Assembly: GCA_902805845.1 (NCBI GenBank) | Contig: CADCUI010000019.1 | Coordinates: forward strand, 1-48,451 | Source: an uncultured Nocardioidaceae bacterium | Lineage (GTDB): Bacteria; Actinomycetota; Actinomycetes; Propionibacteriales; Nocardioidaceae | Reading direction: 5' to 3' | DNA: 48,451 bases | Shown: piece after piece, positions 39,296 to 46,860 of the stretch | How the letters are laid out: every line of letters begins with the position of its first letter | Position numbering within the stretch: position 1 is the stretch's first letter | Program-made: the position numbers and the translations under genes | The notes under the pieces: generated by a model | Database searches by the model: none | What the model was told of the DNA's origin: nothing | The model's input: only the letters and a program-made list of their open reading frames with translations

Positions 39296-41278
39296 ATGCC
39301 CGTCACACCCGTCTCGTCGGAGCCGGTCACCGACTCCCTGTGGGACCGGCTGGAGCCGGTGCTGCCCCGGGTCCAGAAGCCGATCCAGTACGTCGGCGGG
39401 GAGCTGAACTCGACGCCGAAGGACTGGGACGCCGCGGAGGTCCGCTGGGCGCTGATGTACCCAGACGCCTATGAGGTCGGGCTTCCGAACCAGGGCGTGC
39501 AGATCCTCTACGAGGTGCTGAACGAGCAGGACTGGGCACTCGCCGAGCGCACCTACGCGGTGTGGCCGGACATGGAACAGGTCATGCGGGAGGAGGGCAT
39601 CCCGCAGTTCACCGTCGACCAGCACCGGCCGGTGCGTGCGTTCGACGTCCTCGGCGTCAGCTTCGCCACCGAGCTCGGCTACACGAACCTGCTGACGGCG
39701 CTGGACCTCGCCGGTATCCCGCTGCACGCGGCCGACCGGGGCGAGGGCGATCCGGTGGTGCTGGCCGGCGGTCACGCCGCCTTCAACCCCGAGCCGATCG
39801 CCGACTTCGTCGACGCGGCGGTGCTGGGGGACGGCGAGGAGGTGGTGCTCGCGATCTCCGAGGTGATCCGCGAGTGGAAGCGCGACCTGGTCGAGGGCGC
39901 CCTCTCCCCGGGCTCGGGGCGGTCGCCGAGGGACGAGCTGCTGTACCGGCTGGCAGTCTCCGGCGGGGTCTACGTGCCGAAGTTCTACGACGTCGAGCAC
40001 CTCCCGGACGGGCGCATCAGGCGAGTGGTGCCGAACACGTCCGGGGTCCCGTGGCGGGTGCACAAGCACACCCTGATGGACCTCGACTCGTGGCCCTACC
40101 CGCGCAAGCCGCTGGTACCGCTGGCGGAGACCGTGCACGAGCGGTTCTCGGTGGAGATCTTCCGCGGCTGCACGCGGGGCTGCCGGTTCTGCCAGGCGGG
40201 GATGATCACCCGGCCGGTGCGCGAGCGTTCGATCAGCACGATCGGTGACATGGTGGAGAACGGCGTCCGTGCCTCCGGGTTCGAGGAGGTCGGCCTGCTG
40301 TCGCTGTCCTCCGCCGACCACAGCGAGATCGGCGAGATCGCCAAGGGGCTGGCGGACCGCTACGAGGGATCGAACGTCTCCCTGTCGCTGCCGTCGACCC
40401 GGGTCGACGCGTTCAACATCACGCTGGCCGACGAGTTCTCGCGCAACGGGCGGCGATCCGGGCTGACCTTCGCCCCTGAGGGCGGGTCGGAGCGGATGCG
40501 CCGGGTCATCAACAAGATGGTGACCGAGGAGGACCTGATCCGCACCGTCGCCACGGCGTACTCCTCGGGATGGCGGCAGGTGAAGCTCTACTTCATGTGC
40601 GGGCTCCCCACCGAGACCGAGGAGGACGTGCTAGGGATCGCCGACCTGGCCAAGAAGGTCATCGCCAAGGGCCGTGAGGTCAGCGGCCGCAACGACATCC
40701 GCTGCACCGTGTCCATCGGCGGCTTCGTCCCCAAGCCGCACACGCCGTTCCAGTGGGCCGCCCAGCTCGACTGGGAGACCACCGACGAGCGGCTGCAGCG
40801 GCTGCGCGACGACGTGCGGGCCGACAAGCGGTTCGGCCGTGCGATCGGATTCCGCTACCACGACGGGCGGCCGGGGATCATCGAAGGGCTGCTGTCACGC
40901 GGTGACCGCCGGGTGGGCCGGGTCATCGAGGCGGTCTGGCGCGACGGCGGGCGGTTCGACGGCTGGAGCGAGCACTTCTCCTACGACCGCTGGGTCGCTG
41001 CTTGCGAGTCGGCGCTCGCCGGGACTCCGGTGGACCTCGACTGGTACACCATCCGCGAGCGTGAGTACGCCGAGGTGCTGCCCTGGGACCACCTCGATGC
41101 CGGCCTCGACCGCGACTGGCTGTGGGAGGACTGGCAGGACGCGCTGGACCCCGACGGCCGGGAGGTCGAGGACTGCCGGTGGAACCCCTGCTACGACTGC
41201 GGGGTCTGCCCGGAGATGGACACCGAGATCCAGATCGGTCCCACGGGTCAACGGCTCCTGCCGCTGGCCGTCCGCTGA
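39296..41278 (+). CDS. B12-binding-type radical SAM protein, TIGR03960 family
   Basis: A 660-residue protein. The N-terminal part (about 60-260) resembles a B12-binding-like domain (FDVLGVSFATELGYTNLL, GDPVVLAGGHAAFNPEPIADFVDAAVLGDGEE). The radical SAM cluster motif is Cys292, Cys296, Cys299 in CTRGCRFCQAG. The C-terminal third carries extra cysteines (CRWNPCYDCGVCPEMD), likely a second iron-sulfur site. In many bacteria this gene is paired with a TIGR03936-type gene and lies near rne; the substrate is not established. ATG 39296 has GAGG 6 nt upstream. Its stop codon overlaps the first family 2 repeat. Confidence 0.9.
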   Translation: MPVTPVSSEPVTDSLWDRLEPVLPRVQKPIQYVGGELNSTPKDWDAAEVRWALMYPDAYEVGLPNQGVQILYEVLNEQDWALAERTYAVWPDMEQVMREEGIPQFTVDQHRPVRAFDVLGVSFATELGYTNLLTALDLAGIPLHAADRGEGDPVVLAGGHAAFNPEPIADFVDAAVLGDGEEVVLAISEVIREWKRDLVEGALSPGSGRSPRDELLYRLAVSGGVYVPKFYDVEHLPDGRIRRVVPNTSGVPWRVHKHTLMDLDSWPYPRKPLVPLAETVHERFSVEIFRGCTRGCRFCQAGMITRPVRERSISTIGDMVENGVRASGFEEVGLLSLSSADHSEIGEIAKGLADRYEGSNVSLSLPSTRVDAFNITLADEFSRNGRRSGLTFAPEGGSERMRRVINKMVTEEDLIRTVATAYSSGWRQVKLYFMCGLPTETEEDVLGIADLAKKVIAKGREVSGRNDIRCTVSIGGFVPKPHTPFQWAAQLDWETTDERLQRLRDDVRADKRFGRAIGFRYHDGRPGIIEGLLSRGDRRVGRVIEAVWRDGGRFDGWSEHFSYDRWVAACESALAGTPVDLDWYTIREREYAEVLPWDHLDAGLDRDWLWEDWQDALDPDGREVEDCRWNPCYDCGVCPEMDTEIQIGPTGQRLLPLAVR

Positions 41279-41356
41279 GCCGCCCAACATGTTCGGTCGA
41301 GCCGCCCAAGATGTTCGGTCGAGCCGCCCAAGATGTTCGGTCGAGCCGCCCAAGAG
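41277..41356 (+). repeat. Family 2 tandem repeat, left array
   Basis: A directly tandem 22-bp unit, written in two pieces as GAGCCGCCCAAG and ATGTTCGGTC. Copies are at 41277-41298 (one C for G change), 41299-41320 and 41321-41342, plus a partial copy at 41343-41356. The array overlaps the TIGR03960 stop and runs to 6 nt before the next start codon; the AAGAG of the partial copy could serve as its ribosome-binding site. Confidence 0.95.
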
Positions 41357-41362
41357 CCTGAC

Positions 41363-41642
41363 GTGACTACCTCACCTGATCGTCTCCGCGAGCTGACCGA
41401 CGCGGTAGCCGAAGCCAGTGCAGGGGCTGGGCCCCTCGTGGAGATCGCTCCTGCCTGCGCCGTCGAGGCCGATGTCGACGCTGAGGAGGGCCTCCTGCAT
41501 GTCACATGGGCGCTGGACGGGGTCGCGCGAGGGTTCGACGTACCGGGTCCGCCTCGAACCGCAAGAGGATGCCGAGTCCCTAGCCAACCTGATCCGCTGG
41601 GAGATCATCGAGCGGGTGCGAACGGGTGAGTGGAAGGCCTGA
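41363..41642 (+). pseudogene. Small frameshifted gene of unknown function
   Basis: Starts at GTG 41363 as VTTSPDRLRELTDAVAEASAG and continues AVEADVDAEEGLLHVTWALDGVARG in one frame. A coherent continuation, STYRVRLEPQEDAESLANLIRWEIIERVRTGEWKA (in pieces), is in the +1 frame and ends at 41642. Removing one G from GGGG (41519-41522) or GGG (41531-41533) joins them into a protein of about 92 residues. Both halves have sensible composition, so it is either a recent pseudogene or a sequencing error in a homopolymer. No family is recognised. It lies between two genes that are usually adjacent and is bracketed by family 2 repeats of opposite orientation. Confidence 0.7.
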
Positions 41643-41650
41643 TCCACCTG

Positions 41651-41689
41651 CATCGTGGGCGGCTCGGGCAGACATCGTGGGCGGCTCGG
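41651..41689 (-). repeat. Family 2 repeat, right array (inverted)
   Basis: Two copies of CATCGTGGGCGGCTCGG at 41651-41667 and 41673-41689, period 22. They are the reverse complement of the left unit's core (GAGCCGCCCAAGATG) with one base changed (CATCG here, CATCT in the left array). They begin 9 nt after the stop of the small frameshifted gene. Confidence 0.9.
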
Positions 41690-41702
41690 CGGGCGGGGCG
41701 GC

Positions 41703-41708
41703 TAGGGT
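41703..41708 (+). promoter_or_regulatory. -10 element, leaderless TIGR03936-type gene
   Basis: TAGGGT, then 8 nt, then GTG 41717. The right family 2 array would lie across the -35 region (about 41680-41686). Confidence 0.48.
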
Positions 41709-41716
41709 GACGCACC

Positions 41717-42457
41717 GTGCGTGAGCAGCCCGAGCAGCAGGCCCCTCCGGTTCAGCGGCTGCGCATCCGCTACGCGAAGCGGGACCGCATGCGGTTCGCG
41801 AGCCACCGCGACTTCTCCCGGGCGTTCGAGCGGGCGCTGGTGCGGGCGCGGGTGCCGATGGCCTACTCCTCGGGCTTCAACCCGCATCCGCGGATCTCCT
41901 ACACCGGTGCTGCGCCGACGGGCGCCGCCAGCGAGGCGGAGTACCTCGAGATCGGTCTCGCCCAGCACACCGACCCCGTGGAGGTGCTCCGCCGGCTCGA
42001 CGCGTCCCTGCCACCGGGGCTCGACGTGGTGGAGGTCGTCGCCTCTGCGGGCGGGACGCTCTCGGACCGGCTGCAGGCGAGCCGGTGGCGCGTCTCGTTG
42101 CCCGGGATCGCGCCCGACGAGGCCGTCGCCGGGGTGCGAACTTTCCTCGCCGCGGCCGAGGTGCCCGTCGAGCGGATGACCAAGCGCGGGCTGCGCAGCT
42201 TCGACTGTCGAGCGGCCGTCGTGTCGCTCCAGGTCGCCGACACCCGGCTTTCGCAGGAGTCGTGTGCGATACTCGAGGTGGTCCTGCGGCACGGTACGCC
42301 GTCCGTGAGACCCGACGACGTCCTCGCCGGTCTTCGCGAGGTCGCCGGGCTCGACGCCGGTCCCGCTGTGTTGTTTCAGCGGCAGGCGCAGGGTCCGCTG
42401 GACGAGCAGGCCGGCACGGTGGGTGACCCATTGGCACCCGACCGCGACGCGGTGTGA
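41717..42457 (+). CDS. TIGR03936 / DUF2344 family protein
   Basis: A 246-residue protein of the radical-SAM-associated DUF2344 family: RIRYAKRDRMRFASHRDFSRAFERAL, PMAYSSGFNPHPRISY and EAEYLEIGL (in pieces) are its conserved N-terminal blocks. It is thought to act with the TIGR03960 radical SAM partner encoded upstream; in other genomes the two are fused or adjacent. No catalytic residues are known. GTG 41717 follows a leaderless -10. The gap to rne is 211 bp. Confidence 0.9.
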   Translation: MREQPEQQAPPVQRLRIRYAKRDRMRFASHRDFSRAFERALVRARVPMAYSSGFNPHPRISYTGAAPTGAASEAEYLEIGLAQHTDPVEVLRRLDASLPPGLDVVEVVASAGGTLSDRLQASRWRVSLPGIAPDEAVAGVRTFLAAAEVPVERMTKRGLRSFDCRAAVVSLQVADTRLSQESCAILEVVLRHGTPSVRPDDVLAGLREVAGLDAGPAVLFQRQAQGPLDEQAGTVGDPLAPDRDAV

Positions 42458-42490
42458 ACCGGTGGTGACAGCTCCGGATCGCAGACGCCG

Positions 42491-42504
42491 CTGACCGCGG
42501 TCAG
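42491..42504. promoter_or_regulatory. 14-bp perfect palindrome in the rne upstream region
   Basis: CTGACCGCGGTCAG, a perfect palindrome 165 nt before the rne start. It may be an operator or, in RNA, a hairpin with a short loop. No clear -10 is seen nearby. Confidence 0.35.
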
Positions 42505-42614
42505 GAGCAGGTGAGCGGCCACTGACGCGGAGGCGGTGGGTGTCGCCGTTCGCTTCGCTGCCTGCGGAGCGCCACGCACGCTTCCGCCTGACCGGTACGC
42601 CGGGACGGCGACTG

Positions 42615-42630
42615 ACACGCACCGGCGTGT
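42615..42630 (+). promoter_or_regulatory. Hairpin in the rne leader
   Basis: ACACGC, ACCG loop, GCGTGT: a perfect 6-bp stem with a tetraloop, 38 nt before the rne start and 28 nt before its AGGAG. RNase E genes often autoregulate through leader structures; this is a candidate only. Confidence 0.35.
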
Positions 42631-42668
42631 GACCCGAGAGGGCTCACCCGCAGGTCATAGGAGCTCCC

Positions 42669-45600
42669 TTGCTCGACGAGCAGACACCGGCCGTTGCCGG
42701 AAACACCGAGTCCACCGAGTCCACCGAGGCCCTGAGCGCGCCGGCCGAGCCGGACAGCGGCTCGCAGAGCCAGAACCCCGAAGGCGCAGACAGCGCCACC
42801 GGCGGCGTCGAGGCGCCGGAACGCCCACCAGCCCGGAAACGGGCTCCTCGCAAGAGCACGCCGCGGTCGCGAAAGGCCGCCGCACCGCCGGCCACCGCGG
42901 AGGAGACCGCAGCGGCTGCTCCCGACGTCGACCAGGCCGAGGCGGCTGGGGCCTCCACCGAGGCATCCGCCGAGGCGTCCACCAAAGCCCCCACCGAGGC
43001 ATCCACTGGGCCATCCCCGGCCGAGGAAGCGCCACCGCCGCGCAAGGCCCCCGCGAAGCGCGCGCCCCGGAAGAGAGCCGCCGCGAAGCCGAGCGCGGCG
43101 GCGGACGCCGGCGCGGCCGCCGAGCCCAACGCCGAGGGCATCGCCCCGGCGCCCGCCTCCACCGAGCCCGTGGCCGTCGGCGGGCCGACGGACGACACGG
43201 CGCCTGACCTGGCACCTGACCTGGCACCTGACCCGGCGAGCGACGCGGCTGCTGCGGCACCCGACGCCTTGCCGGCCGACGCCGAATCGGCCGACGCCGG
43301 ATCGACCGACGCCGGGCAGGGCACGGTGACCGCGCGCGCCAAGGCTGCGCCGCCGACCGTGCTGCTGTTCCAGCCGCCGGACCCGTCGCTGGCCACCGGG
43401 GCGGCCGGGACCGACCCAGTGGCCGACGCCGACGCCGACGCCGACGCGGACGCGGACGCCGCGGAGTCGCTGGCCGACCCGGAGGCCGCAGCTGTTGAGG
43501 CGGACGAGGCCACCGACGACCAGGACGAGACGGCCGACGCTGACGGCGCAGACGCTGACGGCGCCGACGGTGACGGCGCCGCCCGGCGGCGTCGCCGCCG
43601 CGGTGGCCGCCGTCGCCGCAAGCCCGGCGGCGACGCCGGTGGCGACTCAGGCGCGGAGGACACGGCCAACGATCCCGACAGAGCCACCGCCGCGGAGGGC
43701 CGGGCAGCGGACAAGGACGCCGACTCCGCTGCCGGCGGCGCCGACGAGCGGTCGGGAGCGGACGGGGAAGGCGAGTCCGGCACCAGCCGCCGCCGGCGGC
43801 GCCGTCGCCGTACCGGTGAGGGTGCCGACGGCGACTCCACCGACAACCCGGAGAACACCGTCACGCGGGTGCGCAAGACCAAGTCCGCCGAGGACGAGAT
43901 CACCGGCTTCTCCGGCTCCACCCGGCTGGAGGCCAAGAAGCAGCGCCGCCGGGAGGGCCGCGAGGCCGGCCGGCGACGGGCGCCGATCATCAGCGAGGCC
44001 GAGTTCCTGGCCCGCCGGGAGTCGGTCGACCGGGCGATGGTGATCCGGCAGCGTGACGACCTCACCCAGATCGCCGTCCTCGAGGACAAGGTCCTGGTCG
44101 AGCACTACGTCGCCCGGGAGTCGCAGACCTCGCTGATCGGCAACGTCTACCTCGGCCGGGTCCAGAACGTGCTGCCGTCGATGGAGGCCGCCTTCATCGA
44201 CATCGGCAAGGGCCGCAACGCGGTGCTGTACGCCGGCGAGGTCAACTGGGACGCCCTGGGCGCCAAGGACGGCAACCAGCGGAAGATCGAGCAGGTCCTC
44301 AAGTCGGGCCAGACGGTCCTGGTCCAGGTGAGCAAGGACCCGATCGGCCACAAGGGCGCCCGGTTGACCAGCCAGATCAGCCTGCCGGGGCGCTTCCTGG
44401 TCTACGTGCCCGACGGCACGACGAGCGGCATCTCCCGCAAGCTGCCCGAGAACGAGCGCAACCGGCTCAAGACGCTGCTCAAGGAGATCGTTCCCGAGAC
44501 GGCCGGCGTCATCGTGCGGACCGCGGCCGAGGGCGCCAGCGAGGCCGAGCTGACCCGCGACGTCGAACGCCTCAAGGCGCTCTGGGAGGACATCTCCGCC
44601 AAGGTCGACAGCGGCGGTTCGTCGTCCGCCCCGCAGCTGCTGTACGGCGAGCCCGACCTGACCCTCAAGGTGGTCCGCGACCTCTTCACCGAGGACATCG
44701 CCCGGCTGGTCGTGTCCGGGAGCGACGCCTGGGACATGGTCGAGGGCTACGTGCGCCACGTAGCACCCGACCTCGCCGAGCGGCTGGAGAAGCACGACGA
44801 CTCCGAGCGTGATGCCTTCGCCGAGTTCCGCCTCGACGAGCAGATCGCCAAGGCGTTGGAGCGCAAGGTGTGGCTGCCCTCGGGCGGCTCGCTGGTCATC
44901 GACCGGACCGAGGCGATGACGGTCGTCGACGTCAACACCGGCAAGTTCACCGGCTCGGGGGGCAACCTCGAGGAGACGGTCACCAAGAACAACCTCGAGG
45001 CGGCCGAGGAGATCGTCCGGCAGCTCCGGCTGCGCGACATCGGCGGCATCATCGTCGTGGACTTCATCGACATGGTGCTCGAGAGCAACCGTGACCTGGT
45101 GCTCAGGAGGCTGATCGAGTGCCTCGGGCGAGACCGGACACGACACCAGGTCGCCGAGGTCACGTCCCTCGGGCTGGTGCAGATGACCCGCAAGCGGATC
45201 GGCACCGGGCTCCTCGAGGCGTTCAGCGAGGTCTGCGAGGTCTGCCACGGCAGGGGGCTGCACGTCCGCGAGGCACCCGTGGACTCCCAGCGCAGGCAGG
45301 AGGAGGACGAGCCCCGTCGCGGCCGACGCAGCCGTGGTCGCGGGAAGGGCGAGGACTCCGGTGCGTCCTCGTCCGGCGGCAACGGGCGGGACACGGCGGC
45401 GAACGGCGACGGCGACACCGGCGTACGGCGGCCCACACCGGCGGAGTTCGCCGCGATGGCACGCTCAGAGCCGTCGGTCGCCGAGGCCAGGGCGGAGACG
45501 GTGGCGAACGGCCAGGTCGTCGAGGAGTCGTCGTCCGAGCCGGTCGCGCCTGCCGAGCCGCCGGTCGCGCCTGCCGAGCCGCCGGTCGCGCCTGCCGAGC

Positions 45601-45923
45601 CGCCGGTCGCGCCTGTCGAGCCGGCAGCGCCTGCCCCGCCCACAGCGGGTGCCGAGCCGGTCGCCCCGGCACCGGTAGCAGCGCCCCCGACGGTGCCTGC
45701 CGAGCCGCGCATCGTGACGTCCGTACGCCGCGTGGGAGCCCGGCGCCCCGCCGGCCCTCCCGTGCTTCCGACGGCCACCACACCGCCCGACTCCGACGGA
45801 GGCCCTGTCGAGCAGGCCACGGACTCCGACGGTGCGGAGGCCGACCCGTCGAGCGAGCCGCTCGTCGAGGTCGGCGGCCAGCCGCACGTGCCGGTGAAGA
45901 AGAAGGGTTCGCGCAAGCGCTGA
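42669..45923 (+). CDS. rne: Ribonuclease E/G family endoribonuclease
   Basis: A 1084-residue RNase E/G. Residues 1-430 are an Ala/Pro/Asp/Glu-rich disordered arm with Lys/Arg-rich patches (RKRAPRKSTPRSRKAA, RRRRRRGGRRRRKPGG). The S1 domain is at about 485-560 (SLIGNVYLGRVQNVLPSMEAAFIDIG in pieces), followed by the 5'-sensor region and the DNase I-like catalytic part with Asp754 (VVDVNTG) and Asp798 (VVDFIDM). The zinc-link cysteines are Cys856 and Cys859 (CEVCHG). The C-terminal arm contains EPPVAPA repeats and Arg/Gly patches. It initiates mRNA decay and rRNA/tRNA processing. The start is TTG 42669, supported by AGGAG five bases upstream. Confidence 0.95.
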   Translation: MLDEQTPAVAGNTESTESTEALSAPAEPDSGSQSQNPEGADSATGGVEAPERPPARKRAPRKSTPRSRKAAAPPATAEETAAAAPDVDQAEAAGASTEASAEASTKAPTEASTGPSPAEEAPPPRKAPAKRAPRKRAAAKPSAAADAGAAAEPNAEGIAPAPASTEPVAVGGPTDDTAPDLAPDLAPDPASDAAAAAPDALPADAESADAGSTDAGQGTVTARAKAAPPTVLLFQPPDPSLATGAAGTDPVADADADADADADAAESLADPEAAAVEADEATDDQDETADADGADADGADGDGAARRRRRRGGRRRRKPGGDAGGDSGAEDTANDPDRATAAEGRAADKDADSAAGGADERSGADGEGESGTSRRRRRRRRTGEGADGDSTDNPENTVTRVRKTKSAEDEITGFSGSTRLEAKKQRRREGREAGRRRAPIISEAEFLARRESVDRAMVIRQRDDLTQIAVLEDKVLVEHYVARESQTSLIGNVYLGRVQNVLPSMEAAFIDIGKGRNAVLYAGEVNWDALGAKDGNQRKIEQVLKSGQTVLVQVSKDPIGHKGARLTSQISLPGRFLVYVPDGTTSGISRKLPENERNRLKTLLKEIVPETAGVIVRTAAEGASEAELTRDVERLKALWEDISAKVDSGGSSSAPQLLYGEPDLTLKVVRDLFTEDIARLVVSGSDAWDMVEGYVRHVAPDLAERLEKHDDSERDAFAEFRLDEQIAKALERKVWLPSGGSLVIDRTEAMTVVDVNTGKFTGSGGNLEETVTKNNLEAAEEIVRQLRLRDIGGIIVVDFIDMVLESNRDLVLRRLIECLGRDRTRHQVAEVTSLGLVQMTRKRIGTGLLEAFSEVCEVCHGRGLHVREAPVDSQRRQEEDEPRRGRRSRGRGKGEDSGASSSGGNGRDTAANGDGDTGVRRPTPAEFAAMARSEPSVAEARAETVANGQVVEESSSEPVAPAEPPVAPAEPPVAPAEPPVAPVEPAAPAPPTAGAEPVAPAPVAAPPTVPAEPRIVTSVRRVGARRPAGPPVLPTATTPPDSDGGPVEQATDSDGAEADPSSEPLVEVGGQPHVPVKKKGSRKR
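45555..45617 (+). repeat. In-frame 21-bp tandem repeat in rne
   Basis: Three copies of a 21-bp unit encoding EPPVAPA at 45555-45575, 45576-45596 and 45597-45617 (last copy C to T), preceded by a shortened copy EPVAPA at 45537-45554. It lies in the disordered C-terminal arm, so copy number may vary between strains. Confidence 0.95.
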
Positions 45924-45964
45924 GGAGCGTGACTCGGGGTGGGGGCGGCCGTCCGCCGGGCATT

Positions 45965-45994
45965 TTGACCCCCTCCCCGGTCGCTCCGTAGACT
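45965..45994 (+). promoter_or_regulatory. Promoter of rplU-rpmA
   Basis: TTGACC (45965-45970), 18-bp spacer, TAGACT (45989-45994). It is the best -35/-10 match in the window. Transcription from about 46001 leaves a leader of about 110 nt before GTG 46115, long enough for an autoregulatory ribosomal-protein leader, although I cannot fold one with confidence. Confidence 0.68.
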
Positions 45995-46114
45995 GGGGCC
46001 TCGGTGCGCGCAGCGTGCCCTCTGCCGCGCGCCTCGACCGCTCCCCGGATGCCTCGGGGTGAGCCGTGTCCGGTGCCGGCGGTCGACGACAGGACGACAG
46101 GAGAGTGAGTCGCG

Positions 46115-46426
46115 GTGTACGCGATCGTGCGCAGTGGCGGGACGCAGCAGAAGGTCGCCGTGGGTGACGTCATCGAGATCGACAAGGTGACCAGCGGTGT
46201 GGGCGAGTCGTTGACGCTGCCGGTGCTCCTCCTCGTCGACGGCGAGAACGTCACCTCCGAGGCGGGGGCGCTGGCGAACGCGTCCGTGACCGCCGAGGTC
46301 GTCGGCGCCTCGAAGGGCCCCAAGATCACCATCCTCAAGTTCAAGAACAAGACCGGCTACCGCAAGCGCCAGGGTCATCGCCAGAAGTACACCCAGGTGA
46401 AGGTCACCGACATCTCCGCCAGCTGA
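46115..46426 (+). CDS. rplU: 50S ribosomal protein L21
   Basis: A 103-residue ribosomal protein, normal length. It begins [18 protein letters not shown] and ends with [24 protein letters not shown] (in pieces), the conserved rRNA-binding C-terminus of L21. GTG 46115 has AGGAG about 11 nt upstream. It is followed after 53 bp by rpmA, the invariant pairing. Confidence 0.98.
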   Translation: MYAIVRSGGTQQKVAVGDVIEIDKVTSGVGESLTLPVLLLVDGENVTSEAGALANASVTAEVVGASKGPKITILKFKNKTGYRKRQGHRQKYTQVKVTDISAS

Positions 46427-46479
46427 CCAGCCGGCCGGACTCTCCCGAACCCGCAGCAACGCAGGAGCAAGGACACGAC

Positions 46480-46737
46480 ATGGCACACAAGAAGGGCGCG
46501 GCGTCGACCAAGAACGGCCGCGACTCCAACTCCCAGCGGCTCGGCGTCAAGCGCTACGGCGGGCAGCTCGTCAACGCCGGCGAGATCATCGTCCGGCAGC
46601 GTGGGACCCACTTCCACCCCGGCTCGGGCGTGGGACGCGGTGGCGACGACACGCTGTTCGCCCTCGTCGGCGGCAACGTCGAGTTCGGCACGAAGCGTGG
46701 CCGTCGGGTCGTGAACGTCGTCCCCACGGCCCAGTGA
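46480..46737 (+). CDS. rpmA: 50S ribosomal protein L27
   Basis: An 85-residue ribosomal protein whose N-terminus reaches the peptidyl-transferase centre. It starts [22 protein letters not shown], so it lacks the cleaved N-terminal extension found in Firmicutes. [23 protein letters not shown] (in pieces) is the family signature. AAGGA lies upstream of the ATG. A strong hairpin follows before obgE. Confidence 0.98.
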   Translation: MAHKKGAASTKNGRDSNSQRLGVKRYGGQLVNAGEIIVRQRGTHFHPGSGVGRGGDDTLFALVGGNVEFGTKRGRRVVNVVPTAQ

Positions 46738-46783
46738 CCTGACCGCACCACCCACCGCCCGCCACGCGGGCCGCACGACCTAC

Positions 46784-46815
46784 CAGGCGCCCTGCTGTCC
46801 GCGGCAGGGCGCCTG
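46784..46815 (+). terminator. Strong hairpin between rpmA and obgE
   Basis: Twelve base pairs, CAGGCGCCCTGC (46784-46795) and GCAGGGCGCCTG (46804-46815), loop of 8. It is followed by ATCGTTTCC, a weak T-run. It is the strongest hairpin of its type in the window and probably stops most rplU-rpmA transcription, lowering obgE and proB expression relative to the ribosomal genes. Confidence 0.7.
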
Positions 46816-46860
46816 ATCGTTTCCACGGCACACCACGCGCCCGCCCGGGAAGGAGCCACC

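Noticed and set aside
41277-41689. Insertion sequence or classical MITE
   Set aside because: Inverted ends are present but no target-site duplication, no transposase, and the ends are tandem arrays. Kept as a finding about the repeats, not as a mobile element.
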